DNA of 64,000 nt, taken from Salaquimonas sp. GTDB lineage: Bacteria; Pseudomonadota; Alphaproteobacteria; Rhizobiales; Rhizobiaceae. The DNA lies in the NCBI GenBank assembly GCA_028289365.1, contig JANQQM010000157.1, positions 1 to 64,000 of the forward strand, read 5' to 3'. Positions 1 through 9,400 of this stretch are shown here, piece by piece. The notes beneath the pieces were generated by a model, which saw only the letters and a list, made by a program, of their open reading frames with translations, was not told where the DNA came from and made no database searches. The position numbers were made by a program, and so were the translations under genes. Positions within the stretch are counted from its first letter, which is position 1; each line of letters starts with the position of its first letter.

Positions 1-64
1 GACGAGACAATCTGCGTTCCCGTGATCCCGCTGGAGCGCCTTATCCTGATAAACAGGTCGCCGC

Positions 65-1762
65 ATGACCGATTCCGACCTGATCGCCACGTTCAAAAAT
101 GTCGTCGGTTCACGCCATGTCATTGTCGGCGACCGTGCCACCGAACGATTTCGGCGCGGGTTCAGGTCTGGGGAAGGCGAGGCCCTGTGTGTGATCCGCC
201 CTGCCACGCTATTGGAACAGTGGAAGATACTCGAGGCATGTGTGGCCGCGGACAAGATCGTCATCATGCAAGCTGCCAATACCGGGTTGACGGAGGGCTC
301 GACACCAAAGGGCAGCTATGATCGCGATGTCGTGCTGATCAACACCCAGCGCATGGACAAGATCGTTCCGCTAGGCAAAGGCGAGCAGATTATTGCGTTT
401 CCCGGCGCGACCCTGTTTGCATTGGAAAAGATGCTGACACCCAAGGGTCGCGAGCCGGATTCCGTAATTGGCTCGTCCTGCATTGGTGCGTCCATTATCG
501 GTGGCGTTTGCAACAATTCCGGCGGGTCCCTGGTCGAGCGCGGGCCGGCCTATACAGAGCTGGCGCTTTACGCCCAGCTTGGAAATGATGGCAATCTGCG
601 CCTGATCAATCATCTGGGCATTGAACTGGGTGAGACACCGGAAGAAATTCTGACGCGGCTCGAAAAGGGCGAATTCAACCGGGAGATCAAGCCGACCAAT
701 CGTAAGGCATCGGCGACCGATTATGTGGAGCAGGTCCGCGATGTTGATGCTCCAAGTCCGGCGCGGTTCAATGCCGACAAGCGACGGCTATACGAGGCTT
801 CAGGTTGTGCAGGTAAGCTAGGGGTGTTCGCGGTCCGTCTCGATACCTATCCGAAATCTCAGGCGCAGAAGACCTTCTACATCGGTACCAATGAAGTCGA
901 GGATCTGACGGAACTGCGCCGTCATATCCTGGCCATATTCGAATCGCTTCCGGTCTCTGCCGAATATATGGAGCGCGAGGTTTTCGACATCACCGAGAAG
1001 TACGGCAAGGACACGGTGATGATGATTGATTGGTTCGGGACCGACAGGCTGCCCCTATTCTTCGCGATGAAGGGTACTGCCGATGCCTGGCTGAAGAAAG
1101 TGCCCCTGATGGACGGCTTCACGGATCGGTTCATGCAGCTGGTTTCACGTCTGACACCGGCGGTGTTGCCGAAGAGAATGACCGCATTTCGGGATCGCTA
1201 TCGCCATCACCTGATCCTGAAAATGCAGGATGAAGGCGTTGGTGAAGCCACACACTATCTGGCAGAATATTTCGGCGACCGGGAAGGTGATTATTTTGAG
1301 TGCTCCGGTCGCGAGGCAAAGATAGCCGGTCTTCATCGCTTTGCGGCTGCTGGAGCTGCCGTTCGTTATATGGCGATCCATCGCAAGGAAGTGGAGGATA
1401 TCCTCCCGCTCGATATTGCGTTACGCCGCGACGACCGGGACTGGTATGAACAGTTGCCGGCAGAGATCGAAGACAAACTGGTGCACAAGCTCTATTACGG
1501 GCACTTCATGTGCCATGTCCTGCACCAGGACTATGTTGTCAAAAAGGGCGTCGATACCGGTGCGCTCAAATCCGAAATGCTGGAACTGCTCGACAAGCGC
1601 GGCGCAGAGTACCCAGCAGAGCATAATGTCGGTCATCTATATGCTGCAAAACCGGATCTGGCTGACCACTACAAATGCTGTGATCCGACAAACAGTTTTA
1701 ATCCCGGCATTGGCAAAATGTCGAAGAAAAAGAACTATGAGGTGGCGAAAGTTTCGGGTTGA
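65..1762 (+). CDS. dld: Quinone-dependent D-lactate dehydrogenase (membrane-associated, FAD)
   Basis: This 565-residue protein matches the E. coli Dld family along its whole length. It oxidises D-lactate to pyruvate and passes electrons to quinone at the inner membrane. The FAD-binding half carries MQAANTGLTEGSTP (about residues 68-81) and IGSSCIGASIIGGVCNNSGG (about 135-154), both near-identical to what I recall of E. coli Dld. The membrane-binding and C-terminal parts are also present (LHRFAAAGAAVRY, KLYYGHFMCHVLHQDYVVKKG, AEHNVGHLYAAKP), and it ends NPGIGKMSKKKN. Length is normal for the family. No operon partner is visible in the window, and the upstream 64 bases hold no gene I can support. 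Confidence 0.95.
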   Translation: MTDSDLIATFKNVVGSRHVIVGDRATERFRRGFRSGEGEALCVIRPATLLEQWKILEACVAADKIVIMQAANTGLTEGSTPKGSYDRDVVLINTQRMDKIVPLGKGEQIIAFPGATLFALEKMLTPKGREPDSVIGSSCIGASIIGGVCNNSGGSLVERGPAYTELALYAQLGNDGNLRLINHLGIELGETPEEILTRLEKGEFNREIKPTNRKASATDYVEQVRDVDAPSPARFNADKRRLYEASGCAGKLGVFAVRLDTYPKSQAQKTFYIGTNEVEDLTELRRHILAIFESLPVSAEYMEREVFDITEKYGKDTVMMIDWFGTDRLPLFFAMKGTADAWLKKVPLMDGFTDRFMQLVSRLTPAVLPKRMTAFRDRYRHHLILKMQDEGVGEATHYLAEYFGDREGDYFECSGREAKIAGLHRFAAAGAAVRYMAIHRKEVEDILPLDIALRRDDRDWYEQLPAEIEDKLVHKLYYGHFMCHVLHQDYVVKKGVDTGALKSEMLELLDKRGAEYPAEHNVGHLYAAKPDLADHYKCCDPTNSFNPGIGKMSKKKNYEVAKVSG

Positions 1763-1791
1763 TTGGAGTAGGGTTTATTCAGAATGCTGAA

Positions 1792-2187
1792 CTATCCATC
1801 CTGATCACTGTTAGCAGCGGCCTTGGCTGCGGTTTCTTCGTTCAGGATTTCGTTGCAGGTTTGTGCAAACTTCAAATAAAACGGTTCTGAGTCCGTTTGA
1901 GTTCCCAAAACCCTGTCCACCTCGATTTTCTGCGTCACTTTTTCTTCGCAAACCGTAGAAATTGTGCATCGATAGACGAAGCTTCTTGCCAGCAATGAGT
2001 AACCACCCTTTGACACACATTGAAGTGTCTCGAGAGCGCCGTAATGCTCTGGAGATGCAATATCGCGGTATTCTGCTTCAAACAATGCAGGCGCTGATTC
2101 CTCTGGTGACGGGTAAAGCCAAATTAAAAGAGGAATGGATATTAGGAGAATTACAAATATTCCGGCTGCAAAATGGGCAAGTTTCAT
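1792..2187 (-). CDS. Hypothetical membrane-anchored protein
   Basis: I do not recognise this family. From the ATG at 2187 the product is 131 residues: a short basic start, then one strongly hydrophobic segment (about residues 5-24) that could be a signal anchor, then a soluble, probably periplasmic domain. That domain has four cysteines (LQCVS, YRCTISTVCEE, QTCNEI) that could form disulfides after export. An in-frame ATG at 2208 would add seven residues; neither start has a strong ribosome site, and I prefer the one that puts the hydrophobic segment at the N terminus. It faces dld tail to tail and lies just downstream of the ArsC-family gene on the same strand. Confidence 0.6.
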   Translation of the reverse strand: MKLAHFAAGIFVILLISIPLLIWLYPSPEESAPALFEAEYRDIASPEHYGALETLQCVSKGGYSLLARSFVYRCTISTVCEEKVTQKIEVDRVLGTQTDSEPFYLKFAQTCNEILNEETAAKAAANSDQDG

Positions 2188-2257
2188 GAACTTATCTCGG
2201 ACTATCAAGCTCTGTTTCTAAAGTGTGGACTTTTATTCGATCTGCAAGATATTGCCA

Positions 2258-2680
2258 CTAGACGACCCGCCGGCCTTCTCCATCGATCAGCAATTGACCG
2301 TCCGCCTTCGCAAACGGACCTGGTGGATATTGATCGAGCAGGTCGAGAACCGTTTCGCTCGGTCTGCACATACGAATCCCCTTTGGCGTACAGACGATGG
2401 GGCGGTTGACGAGTATCGGGTGGTCAATCATGGCGCTTAGCAGCTGTTCGTCGGACACAGACTCGTTTGTGAGACCCATTTCCTCGGCCGGTGATTTCGA
2501 GACCCTCAATGCCTGCCTGGGGGTCAGATCGGCGGCGGCAAAGAGGCCCAATAATTGCGGTTTCGTCCAACCCGCCTGCAGATATTCAATTACGGTCGGC
2601 TTATAGCCGGCTGACCGGATGATCGCGAGCACATTACGGGAAGTTCCGCAATCAGGGTTATGATGGATTACAACGGCCAT
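2258..2680 (-). CDS. arsC: Arsenate reductase, glutaredoxin-coupled ArsC family
   Basis: A 140-residue member of the ArsC/Spx thioredoxin-like family. The active-site loop HNPDCGTSRN places the catalytic cysteine at about residue 11. The three arginines that bind arsenate in plasmid R773 ArsC have counterparts here: TPRQALR, ILVNRPIV and MCRPSE. The expected reaction is reduction of arsenate to arsenite with glutathione and glutaredoxin. No arsB, acr3 or arsR lies next to it; the window's ArsR gene at 49.5 kb belongs to another cassette. So it may be a housekeeping YfgD/YffB-like reductase rather than part of a resistance operon. Family certain, physiological role less so. Confidence 0.88.
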   Translation of the reverse strand: MAVVIHHNPDCGTSRNVLAIIRSAGYKPTVIEYLQAGWTKPQLLGLFAAADLTPRQALRVSKSPAEEMGLTNESVSDEQLLSAMIDHPILVNRPIVCTPKGIRMCRPSETVLDLLDQYPPGPFAKADGQLLIDGEGRRVV

Positions 2681-2937
2681 TGTTCTGCTCCGAAATCACA
2701 TTGAGTATCTGGTTGCTGAGAAATTGAGGCGTTACTCTTGCTTGAAATATTTTCAAATTATCACTGTCGTATGACTGTGTTTTGTCATCGGCGCAACTGA
2801 AAAGACGAAAAGAAACCTTGTCAGTGTCAGCATATTGAGGTCATTCCATTGTCACATTGTTTCATGTAACGTCGATTTTCCAATGCGGATGGAAAATATC
2901 CGTTTCAACAAAAACACATTACCCCGAGGTTTCAGTA

Positions 2938-3462
2938 ATGAGCGATCTTATCGTTTTGGGATTTGATGGCGTTCAGTCAGCAGATGAAGTGCTGACAAAG
3001 CTACGCGCCATGCAGAAGCAGCATTTGGTTGATCTGGAGGATGCTTGCGTCGTAATTCGCGATGCAGACGGCAAGGTGCAAATCAAACAAGCGGTAAATA
3101 TGACCGCGCTTGGTGCCACAAGTGGTGCGGGCACCGGAATGTTGATTGGGGCGCTTGCCGGGTTGCTTGTCCTGAACCCGCTGGCCGGTATGGCCGTCGG
3201 CGGTCTTGCCGGCGCTGGCATGGGTGCATTGTCCGGGTCGCTCGCGGATTTCGGGATCAATGACGAATTCATCAAGGATCTGGGCTCAACCATTCCGGTT
3301 TCGCATTCTGCGCTTTTCCTCTTAGTAAGGAATTCGACACCCGACAAGGTGTTGCCGGAAATCGAGCCGTTCAATCCGAAAGTGCTGAAAACTTCACTGT
3401 CGAATGAGCAGGAAGAACGTTTGAAAGCAGTGCTGGCAGATGGCGAACAGGCCAAGGCCTGA
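2938..3462 (+). CDS. DUF1269 family membrane protein with glycine-zipper segment
   Basis: A 174-residue protein opening MSDLIVLGFDG, typical of DUF1269 proteins. An N-terminal alpha/beta domain (about 1-55) is followed by a long glycine/alanine-rich hydrophobic stretch (about 58-102, with GAGTGMLIGALAGLL and GGLAGAGMGALSG) that looks like a glycine-zipper membrane hairpin. A hydrophilic tail comes after it. The open frame extends 27 codons upstream, but the ATG at 2938 has a GAGG ribosome site and matches the family start, so I chose it. Function is not established for the family; these proteins are often stress-associated. It is divergent from arsC and converges on the AEC transporter gene. 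Confidence 0.85.
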   Translation: MSDLIVLGFDGVQSADEVLTKLRAMQKQHLVDLEDACVVIRDADGKVQIKQAVNMTALGATSGAGTGMLIGALAGLLVLNPLAGMAVGGLAGAGMGALSGSLADFGINDEFIKDLGSTIPVSHSALFLLVRNSTPDKVLPEIEPFNPKVLKTSLSNEQEERLKAVLADGEQAKA

Positions 3463-3479
3463 TTGTCTATCCAATCATT

Positions 3480-3510
3480 GGCCTGCGGCAGGCATTATCT
3501 GACGCAGGCC
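3480..3510. terminator. Candidate bidirectional terminator hairpin
   Basis: An 8-bp perfect stem (GGCCTGCG at 3480-3487 with CGCAGGCC at 3503-3510) encloses a 15-base loop. It lies in the 77-bp gap between two converging genes, DUF1269 and the AEC transporter. A pyrimidine-rich but not pure-T tail follows on the plus strand. The position supports a terminator; the weak U-tract lowers confidence. Confidence 0.5.
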
Positions 3511-3539
3511 TCTTCCTTCAGACGATCTGAAAGCATGAC

Positions 3540-4484
3540 TTACAGGGCGATGTAACCGATTACCGGAATCGCGATCAGACTAAGAGCAAATGTTGCAACG
3601 AGAAGTGCCGAGGCGATTGCCGCGTCACAGCCATAACGTGCTGCAATGACTGCGGCCAATGCGCCTGAGGGCATTGCCGCCTCGAGAATCAGAATGTTCT
3701 CTTCCAGTTCAGGTAGATCCATTGCGTTGGCAATGACACCAGCCAGCAGCGGTTCCACAATCAGCTTTAATATGCTCACCAGCAGTAGGGGATAGGCGAT
3801 CCGAGCAAGCGATATCGGCCGCAACATGAGCCCAATGGTGAAAGCGACAAGGAATGTCAGCGAGTTGCTCGCGATCCTGAGTACGTTGTTCAGCAATTCC
3901 ACCGCCCGGTGATCTTGCGGAATTCCGATGGCCGATGCCGTCAGTCCCAGCAGAAGTGCAATGACGATGGGGGAACGAACGAATTTCAGGGCAGCATCGC
4001 GTATGTTCACTTCTTCCTGTGAGCCACCGAAATAACTGGCAATTGCCACCCCCACGGTCATGAGCGGCAGGATCACACCTACTTCGCCCATGATCACGAC
4101 TTCACTCATGATTTCCGCGTTGTCGCCGTAGATATTCTGAAGAATGGAATATCCAAGGGTGGAGGTGCTGCCGACGCCCGCAACCAAAATGACGGATCCC
4201 AGGACATGACGCTCAAGGCGCATCCAGCTGCCGATTATCCAGGCGACGACCATGACAATGGCAATTGCCAGGAACAAGGCAAATGCCAGTTTGAACTTGG
4301 AAGGGTCAATTGGCTCGCGACTCAAGCTCAAGAATATCAGGGCAGGGAGGGCAAAGTCGGTCACAAGGCGCGCGAATACGGCTTGTTCGCCTTCCTTTAC
4401 CACCGAACGCTTCCGTAGCCACACGGCAGAGCCTATCAGCGCCAACATGACGATAAAGGAGTCGATCAGGCTTTCGAGTTGCAA
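3540..4484 (-). CDS. AEC (auxin efflux carrier) family transporter
   Basis: A very hydrophobic protein of about 314 residues with roughly ten membrane segments in two five-helix halves. It has the AEC family features LESLIDSFIVMLALIGSAVW at the start and EAAMPSGALAAVIAARYG near the end. AEC carriers export or exchange small organic acids such as malate or malonate; the substrate cannot be read from sequence. I use a TTG start at 4484 because the family normally begins directly with the first helix. An ATG at 4556 would add 24 non-hydrophobic residues without a good ribosome site. The TetR gene lies 178 bp upstream on the same strand, so co-transcription is possible. Confidence 0.82.
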   Translation of the reverse strand: MQLESLIDSFIVMLALIGSAVWLRKRSVVKEGEQAVFARLVTDFALPALIFLSLSREPIDPSKFKLAFALFLAIAIVMVVAWIIGSWMRLERHVLGSVILVAGVGSTSTLGYSILQNIYGDNAEIMSEVVIMGEVGVILPLMTVGVAIASYFGGSQEEVNIRDAALKFVRSPIVIALLLGLTASAIGIPQDHRAVELLNNVLRIASNSLTFLVAFTIGLMLRPISLARIAYPLLLVSILKLIVEPLLAGVIANAMDLPELEENILILEAAMPSGALAAVIAARYGCDAAIASALLVATFALSLIAIPVIGYIAL

Positions 4485-4662
4485 TCCACAATTTCCGTCA
4501 TTGCTCAGCGATGGCTGTCGCTGAAAAAGGCTGCTTTGAACCTCGAATCGTAGCATCGACCGATAAATGAAGTAAATTATCGCTTAGACGTACAAATATC
4601 TAACATCACACCCAGTCTCGGGACTTTCGGCATAACGCGAATAAATTCCGGGTATCTCGGCG

Positions 4663-5265
4663 TCATTCCTTGTCAAACCCACGAATGATGTCATTGATAA
4701 ACTGGATCAGCTGGGTCTCGATATCCCGGCGTCTGACGGCCACAAATCGGCCTTCCAAACTGAGGGATACTATTCCGTGCACCGCCGCAAAGAGGATGCG
4801 GGATTGAACGGCGAGCGCCTTTTCGTCCAGGTTCGGACGCAGCTTTGCAAGTGGAATTGCGATCCAACGCATAAGGACCAGATGTTCTGCCACATGCCAT
4901 TCGGGGGCAGGGGCGCCTTCGGGTAATCGATGATTGAACAGGGCTGACCAAATATTCCGGTTTTCGGTTGCGAATTTAAGGTATTCGACAGCCAGCGCGA
5001 CCAGGACTTCCTGCGGTGAATCGGCGCTTTTCGAGGCTGCTTCCATCACCGATCCCAGTTGCGTCAGCGTGCTCGAATTGACGTGCAGAACGACGTCATC
5101 AACATCCGAGAATACTGTATAAAGGCTGCCGACGGCACAATCGGCATCCTTCGCAATATCACGTGCGCGGAGTTCATCCAGGCCTGATTCAGCGATCCTC
5201 TGACGGGCGGCATTTATTATCGCCTGTCTGAGTGCTTCCTTTTTCGCTTCCCGTTTTCCGCTCAT
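4663..5265 (-). CDS. TetR/AcrR family transcriptional regulator of the pspA operon
   Basis: A 200-residue regulator with an N-terminal TetR helix-turn-helix (about residues 14-60; ARDIAKDADCAVGSLYTVFS covers the recognition part) and a helical ligand-binding domain. The start at 5265 faces the PspA gene, and the shared control region holds three TGAACAWTGTTCA palindromes. This is classic divergent TetR architecture, and repression of both itself and the pspA operon is the natural inference. Because the operon encodes envelope-maintenance and lysophospholipid re-acylation proteins, the inducer may be a fatty-acid, acyl or membrane-stress signal. That inducer is a guess; the family and layout are seen directly. 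Confidence 0.88.
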   Translation of the reverse strand: MSGKREAKKEALRQAIINAARQRIAESGLDELRARDIAKDADCAVGSLYTVFSDVDDVVLHVNSSTLTQLGSVMEAASKSADSPQEVLVALAVEYLKFATENRNIWSALFNHRLPEGAPAPEWHVAEHLVLMRWIAIPLAKLRPNLDEKALAVQSRILFAAVHGIVSLSLEGRFVAVRRRDIETQLIQFINDIIRGFDKE

Positions 5266-5285
5266 TAACCATCAAATCCCAATTT

Positions 5286-5354
5286 TGAACAATGTTCATT
5301 TTTTTCTTGAACATTGTTCATTATTCTCTATCTTGTGTTCATGAACAATGTTCA
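5286..5354. promoter_or_regulatory. Triple 13-bp palindromic operator array, tetR/pspA control region
   Basis: Three copies of TGAACAWTGTTCA occur at 5286-5298, 5308-5320 and 5342-5354. Each is a perfect inverted repeat around one central base. Start-to-start spacing is 22 and 34 bp, close to two and three helical turns, so all would sit on about one face of the DNA. The third copy overlaps a further 12-bp palindrome TGTTCATGAACA at 5336-5347, giving an extra half-site. Copy 1 is 20 bp from the tetR start codon and copy 3 ends 17 bp before the pspA start. These are the probable binding sites of the adjacent TetR protein. Confidence 0.85.
5307..5334 (+). promoter_or_regulatory. Candidate pspA promoter overlapped by operators
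   Basis: A sigma-70-like pair, TTGAAC at 5307-5312 and TATCTT at 5329-5334, is separated by 16 bp. The -35 box lies inside operator copy 2, and the expected start site near 5341 abuts copy 3, so a bound repressor would block it. Each hexamer matches consensus at about four of six positions, so this is a plausible but unproven assignment. Confidence 0.45.
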
Positions 5355-5371
5355 TAAACGGAGATAGCGAG

Positions 5372-6058
5372 ATGATCAAACTATTTTATGCACTGATCCG
5401 CGGTACTGCGAATGAAGCTGCGGAGAGTTTCACCGACCGGCATGGGCTTACAATTCTGCGCCAGCAAATCAACGATTCTGCCCGCGCAGTCCAATCCGCG
5501 CGCAAGGCGGTTGCGATTGCGATTGCCCAAAACAAGCAGGAGGAAGAGCAATATAACCAGATTGTTTCACGGCTAAATGATCTTGAAGAACGGACCATCA
5601 TTGCTCTTGAGAAAGGCAAAAAGAAAATCGCCCAGGAGGCTGCGGAAACAATCGCGCTGCTTGAGGCGGAGCGCGACACCTCCAAGGAAGCGCTTTCCCG
5701 ATTTCAGACCGAAATCGATCGTCTGAAACGACAGGTCCGTAAGGCTGAAGCCCGGTTGCGCGATCTACGCCGCGGCCAGCGAATTGCCGATGTCACGGAC
5801 AAGACGCAGCGGATGCGCGGGGAGGGGGAGCCTGTTGCCCTTTCAACCCTTGCCGATGCCGAAGAAACTCTGCTGCGCCTTCGAGTCCGGCAGCAGCAGA
5901 TCGATTCCACTGCTGAGGCGATTGCCGAATTGGACGATGAAGGGTGCTCCGACAAAATCATCGAAAAGCTGGCGGAAGCCGGTTGCGGAGCAGCGCTGAA
6001 GACCTCTGCAGATGATGTTCTGGAACGCCTCAGCAAACGCGTTTCAAAACCAGCCTGA
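5372..6058 (+). CDS. pspA: PspA/IM30 family phage-shock-like membrane protein
   Basis: A 228-residue, highly charged, almost entirely helical protein. A short amphipathic start (MIKLFYALIRGTANEAAESF) is followed by long coiled coil (about 25-150, e.g. NQIVSRLNDLEERTIIALEKG), as in the PspA/IM30/Vipp1 ESCRT-III-like superfamily. Such proteins coat and stabilise damaged inner membrane. The ATG at 5372 has a GGAGA ribosome site; an earlier ATG at 5348 lies inside operator copy 3 and would spoil the amphipathic start. There is no pspF, pspB or pspC here; a TetR replaces the usual sigma-54 control. It is followed by yiaAB and the LplT-PlsC-Aas fusion. Confidence 0.88.
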   Translation: MIKLFYALIRGTANEAAESFTDRHGLTILRQQINDSARAVQSARKAVAIAIAQNKQEEEQYNQIVSRLNDLEERTIIALEKGKKKIAQEAAETIALLEAERDTSKEALSRFQTEIDRLKRQVRKAEARLRDLRRGQRIADVTDKTQRMRGEGEPVALSTLADAEETLLRLRVRQQQIDSTAEAIAELDDEGCSDKIIEKLAEAGCGAALKTSADDVLERLSKRVSKPA

Positions 6059-6099
6059 ACAAGAACTTCTCACCAAACGCTTAGGAAAGGATCAATCAA

Positions 6100-6381
6100 A
6101 TGAGCGAGAGATTTACTGGACATTCAACCGCATGGCAGAACTTTTCAATCGCCAGCTTCGTGATTGCGGCGGCGATGATGGGAGGCGGCATCTTCTTCAT
6201 GGATGCGACCTTTGCGGCGAAAGGCTTCTACGCGATGTCGGCAATCATGCTGGTGCACACTTCGATCACCGTCACGAAAACAATGCGCGACAATGCGGAA
6301 GCAGAACGTCTCATCCACAAAATTGAGGATGCCAAGACTGAGAAGCTTCTGATGGAAGTCAACCAGACCCAATCAAGCTAG
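6100..6381 (+). CDS. YiaA/YiaB two-helix family inner-membrane protein
   Basis: A 93-residue protein with two hydrophobic helices (about 14-34 and 41-60) in the YiaAB arrangement: a WQNFSIASFV-type start, a GIFFMDATFAAKGFYAMSA turn, and a charged C-terminal tail (about 65-93). The start has a strong AGGAAAGGA ribosome site. YiaAB proteins have no assigned biochemical role, but they occur beside pspA, and here the gene sits 41 bp after it. A partner role in the PspA membrane response is a reasonable inference. A 19-bp stem-loop follows before the next gene. Confidence 0.8.
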   Translation: MSERFTGHSTAWQNFSIASFVIAAAMMGGGIFFMDATFAAKGFYAMSAIMLVHTSITVTKTMRDNAEAERLIHKIEDAKTEKLLMEVNQTQSS

Positions 6382-6392
6382 ATAGATAAACT

Positions 6393-6447
6393 CCCGCCTG
6401 ATTACTTAATCGTTTTTCAAGCAAGATAGATTAAGTGGTCGGGCGGG
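6393..6447 (+). other. 19-bp intercistronic RNA stem-loop between yiaAB and the acyltransferase gene
   Basis: Bases 6393-6411 pair with 6429-6447 over 19 contiguous pairs around a 17-base loop. Sixteen pairs are Watson-Crick. The other three are G-U in the plus-strand RNA but would be A-C mismatches in the opposite strand, so the structure is built for the plus transcript. No U-run follows, so it is not a typical intrinsic terminator. It could stabilise the upstream mRNA, attenuate the downstream gene, or mark a processing site. The next start codon is 24 bases away. Confidence 0.7.
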
Positions 6448-6471
6448 TACGCATATTAGGGAGAAGCAGCA

Positions 6472-9400
6472 ATGCAAACCAATATGATCACGTCAAAACG
6501 CTTTGCGCCATTGTTCTGGACCCAGTTTCTGTCGGCGTTCAATGATAATTTTCTGAAGAATACACTCGTTTTATTGATCCTGTTTCAGCTTGCGACAACA
6601 GAAGCTGCTTCCTTGATCACGCTTGCAGGCGCGATATTCATGGCGCCGTTTCTACTTTTGTCCGCGCTTGGCGGCCAGTTGGCTGACAAATTCGACAAGG
6701 CCTGGCTGGCCGAAAAACTAAAGCTCGCCGAGATCGGCGCTGCCGCCATAGCGGTTGTCGGAATTGGGTTTTCCTCGATACCGGTGCTCATGACATCGCT
6801 GTTCCTGTTTGGTGTCATTTCGGCGCTGTTCGGGCCTATCAAATATGGCATTCTGCCTGATCATCTGGAAACCAAAGAGCTGCCCAAGGCAAATGCCTGG
6901 ATCGAGGCAGCGACATTTATCGCCATTCTCGGCGGAACCATTGTTGGTGGCCTTGCTTCGGTCGGCGGCGTGAACGTCTTTATCTTCGGCCCAATGATGA
7001 TGGGCTTTGCGGTCGTCTGCTGGTTGGCGAGCCGGTACATTCCGTCAACGAAGCGTGCCGCGCCAGATCTTGTCGTCGACAAGAATATCTTCCGATCGAC
7101 CTGGTCTCTGGTCCGCGAACTTCGTGGTAACAACAAGATTTTTCGTGCCAGCCTGATGGCCGCCTGGTTCTGGCTGGTTGGTGCTGTCGTGCTGTCCTTG
7201 ATGCCGACCATGGTTAAGGAATTACTTGGCGGCAACGAGATGGCTGTCACCGCTTATCTTGCAGTATTTGCAATTGCGATTGCGGTTGGTTCTGCGATTG
7301 CTGCCTGGATGTCGGCTGGACGGGTTGTCCTGCTTCCAGTCCCGGTTGGTGCTTTGCTGATCGCTGCCTTCGGACTGGATCTGGCCTGGACGCTTTCCAG
7401 TCTTGAAGCCGTTCCGGTTGCAGCATCTCTTTCGGATTTCTTTGCAAATCCGGGAACCATTCGGGTTGGAATCGATCTTGCCGGATTAGCGATTGCAGGT
7501 GCGTTTATGGCGGTGCCTAGTTTCACTGCGATTCAGGCCTGGGCAGAAGACAATCACCGCGCCCGGATCATCGCTGCGGCAAATATCCTTTCGGCCGGAT
7601 TCATGACCGTTGGCGGACTTGTTGTCGCCGTACTGCAGTCGCAGGGCATTGGTGTCGCGGAGCTTATGTTTGGCTTGGCTGCACTGAATGCGGTTGTGGC
7701 CTGGCTGATGCTTCGCTACTTGCCAACAAATGCGTTTCGCGATTTTGTTTCGATCATCTTCCGTGCCTTTCTACGGCTTGAGGTCCAGGGCCTTGAAAAC
7801 ATCAAGAAGGCAGGTGATGCCCCGATCATTGCACTTAACCATGTGAGCTTTCTGGATGGCCCCCTTGCTCTGGCGCTGACCGAGGAAGAGCCGGTATTTG
7901 CCGTTGATCACAATATTTCCAAGAGATGGTGGGCAAAGCCGTTCCTCAAGCTGTGTAATTTCTTGCCGCTTGATCCTTCCAAGCCGATGGCAATCAGAAC
8001 GCTGATCAAAGCCGTCGACGCGGGCGATCCGCTGGTTATATTCCCCGAGGGGCGCATTACGGTGACCGGTGGCCTGATGAAGGTCTATGATGGTGCAGCC
8101 ATGGTTGCCGACAAGACCGGATCGATGGTTGTTCCTGTTCGGATTGAAGGTCTCGAGAAAAGTTATTTCTCGCGTCTTGCTTCAAGCCAGGTCCGGCGCA
8201 GATTGTTCCCGAAGGTTACTGTCAAGATTATGGAGCCGGTCAAGCTTTCCGTCGATGATGAGTTGCGCGGTCGCAAACGCCGTGCAGCAGCCGGAACGAG
8301 TCTTTACCAGACGATGTCTCAACTGGTTTTCAATACAACCGACATCAACAAGACTGTACTCGAGAAAGTCATCGAAACGGCCAAGGAGCGGGGTAACGGC
8401 AAACTTGCCGTGCAGGATCCGCTGTCAGGTTCCTTGAGCTATGGGAAGCTGCTTACCGGTGCCGCCGTATTGGGTGCGCGCTTCAAGCAGATGTTCCCCG
8501 ATCAGGAGAATATCGGCGTGCTGTTGCCGAATGCCAATGGGACAGCTGCCGCAGTCTTGGGCGTAATGTCCGCGGGCAAGGTACCGGCAATGCTGAATTT
8601 CACCGCTGGTGCCGCCAATATTCTGTCTGCCTGCCGAGGTGCGGAAATCAAGACCGTCCTGACTTCCCGAGCGTTCGTGGAGCAGGGCAAGCTTGAGGGT
8701 ATTGTGGAAGAGCTGTCGAAAGCCGTCACAATCGTCTGGCTGGACGAATTGCGCGAGACATTCAGCGTCAAGGACAAGCTGGGTGGAATGCTGCGAAAGT
8801 ATTCGCCGCGTGTTCCGCGCAAGGCAGATGATCCGGCAGTGATCCTGTTTACATCAGGATCAGAGGGCACGCCGAAGGGTGTTGTTCTGAGTCATCGGAA
8901 TATCCTGTCAAATGCTGCGCAGGCAGCCGCGAGGATCGATTTCAACCAGGGTGACAAGGTGTTCAACATGCTTCCGGTCTTCCACTCCTTTGGATTGACC
9001 GCAGGCACGATCCTGCCGCTGATTTCTGGCGTGCCGGTCTATTTCTATCCTTCACCGCTTCACTACCGGATCATTCCGGAACTGATCTATGGTTCGAATT
9101 CGACGATCATCTTCGGTACGGATACTTTCCTGAATGGATATGCCCGTACGGCCCACCCCTATGATTTCCGTTCGATCCGCTATTGTTTTGCAGGCGCAGA
9201 GCCGGTCAAGGCTTCAACCCGCGAAACCTATATGGAAAAGTTCGGTATCCGAATCCTGGAAGGTTACGGCGTCACGGAGACCGCGCCGGTCATATCCATC
9301 AACACACCCATGTACAACAAATCCGGCACGGTCGGCCGTATCATGCCTGGCATGGAGTATCGCCTTGAAAAAGTGCCTGGTGTCGATGAAGGTGGCCGGT

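Noticed and set aside
2258-2680. An arsenic resistance operon around arsC
   Set aside because: No arsenite pump or ArsR gene is adjacent. The ArsR protein at 49.5 kb lacks metal-binding cysteines and is linked to AHSA1/YciI genes instead.
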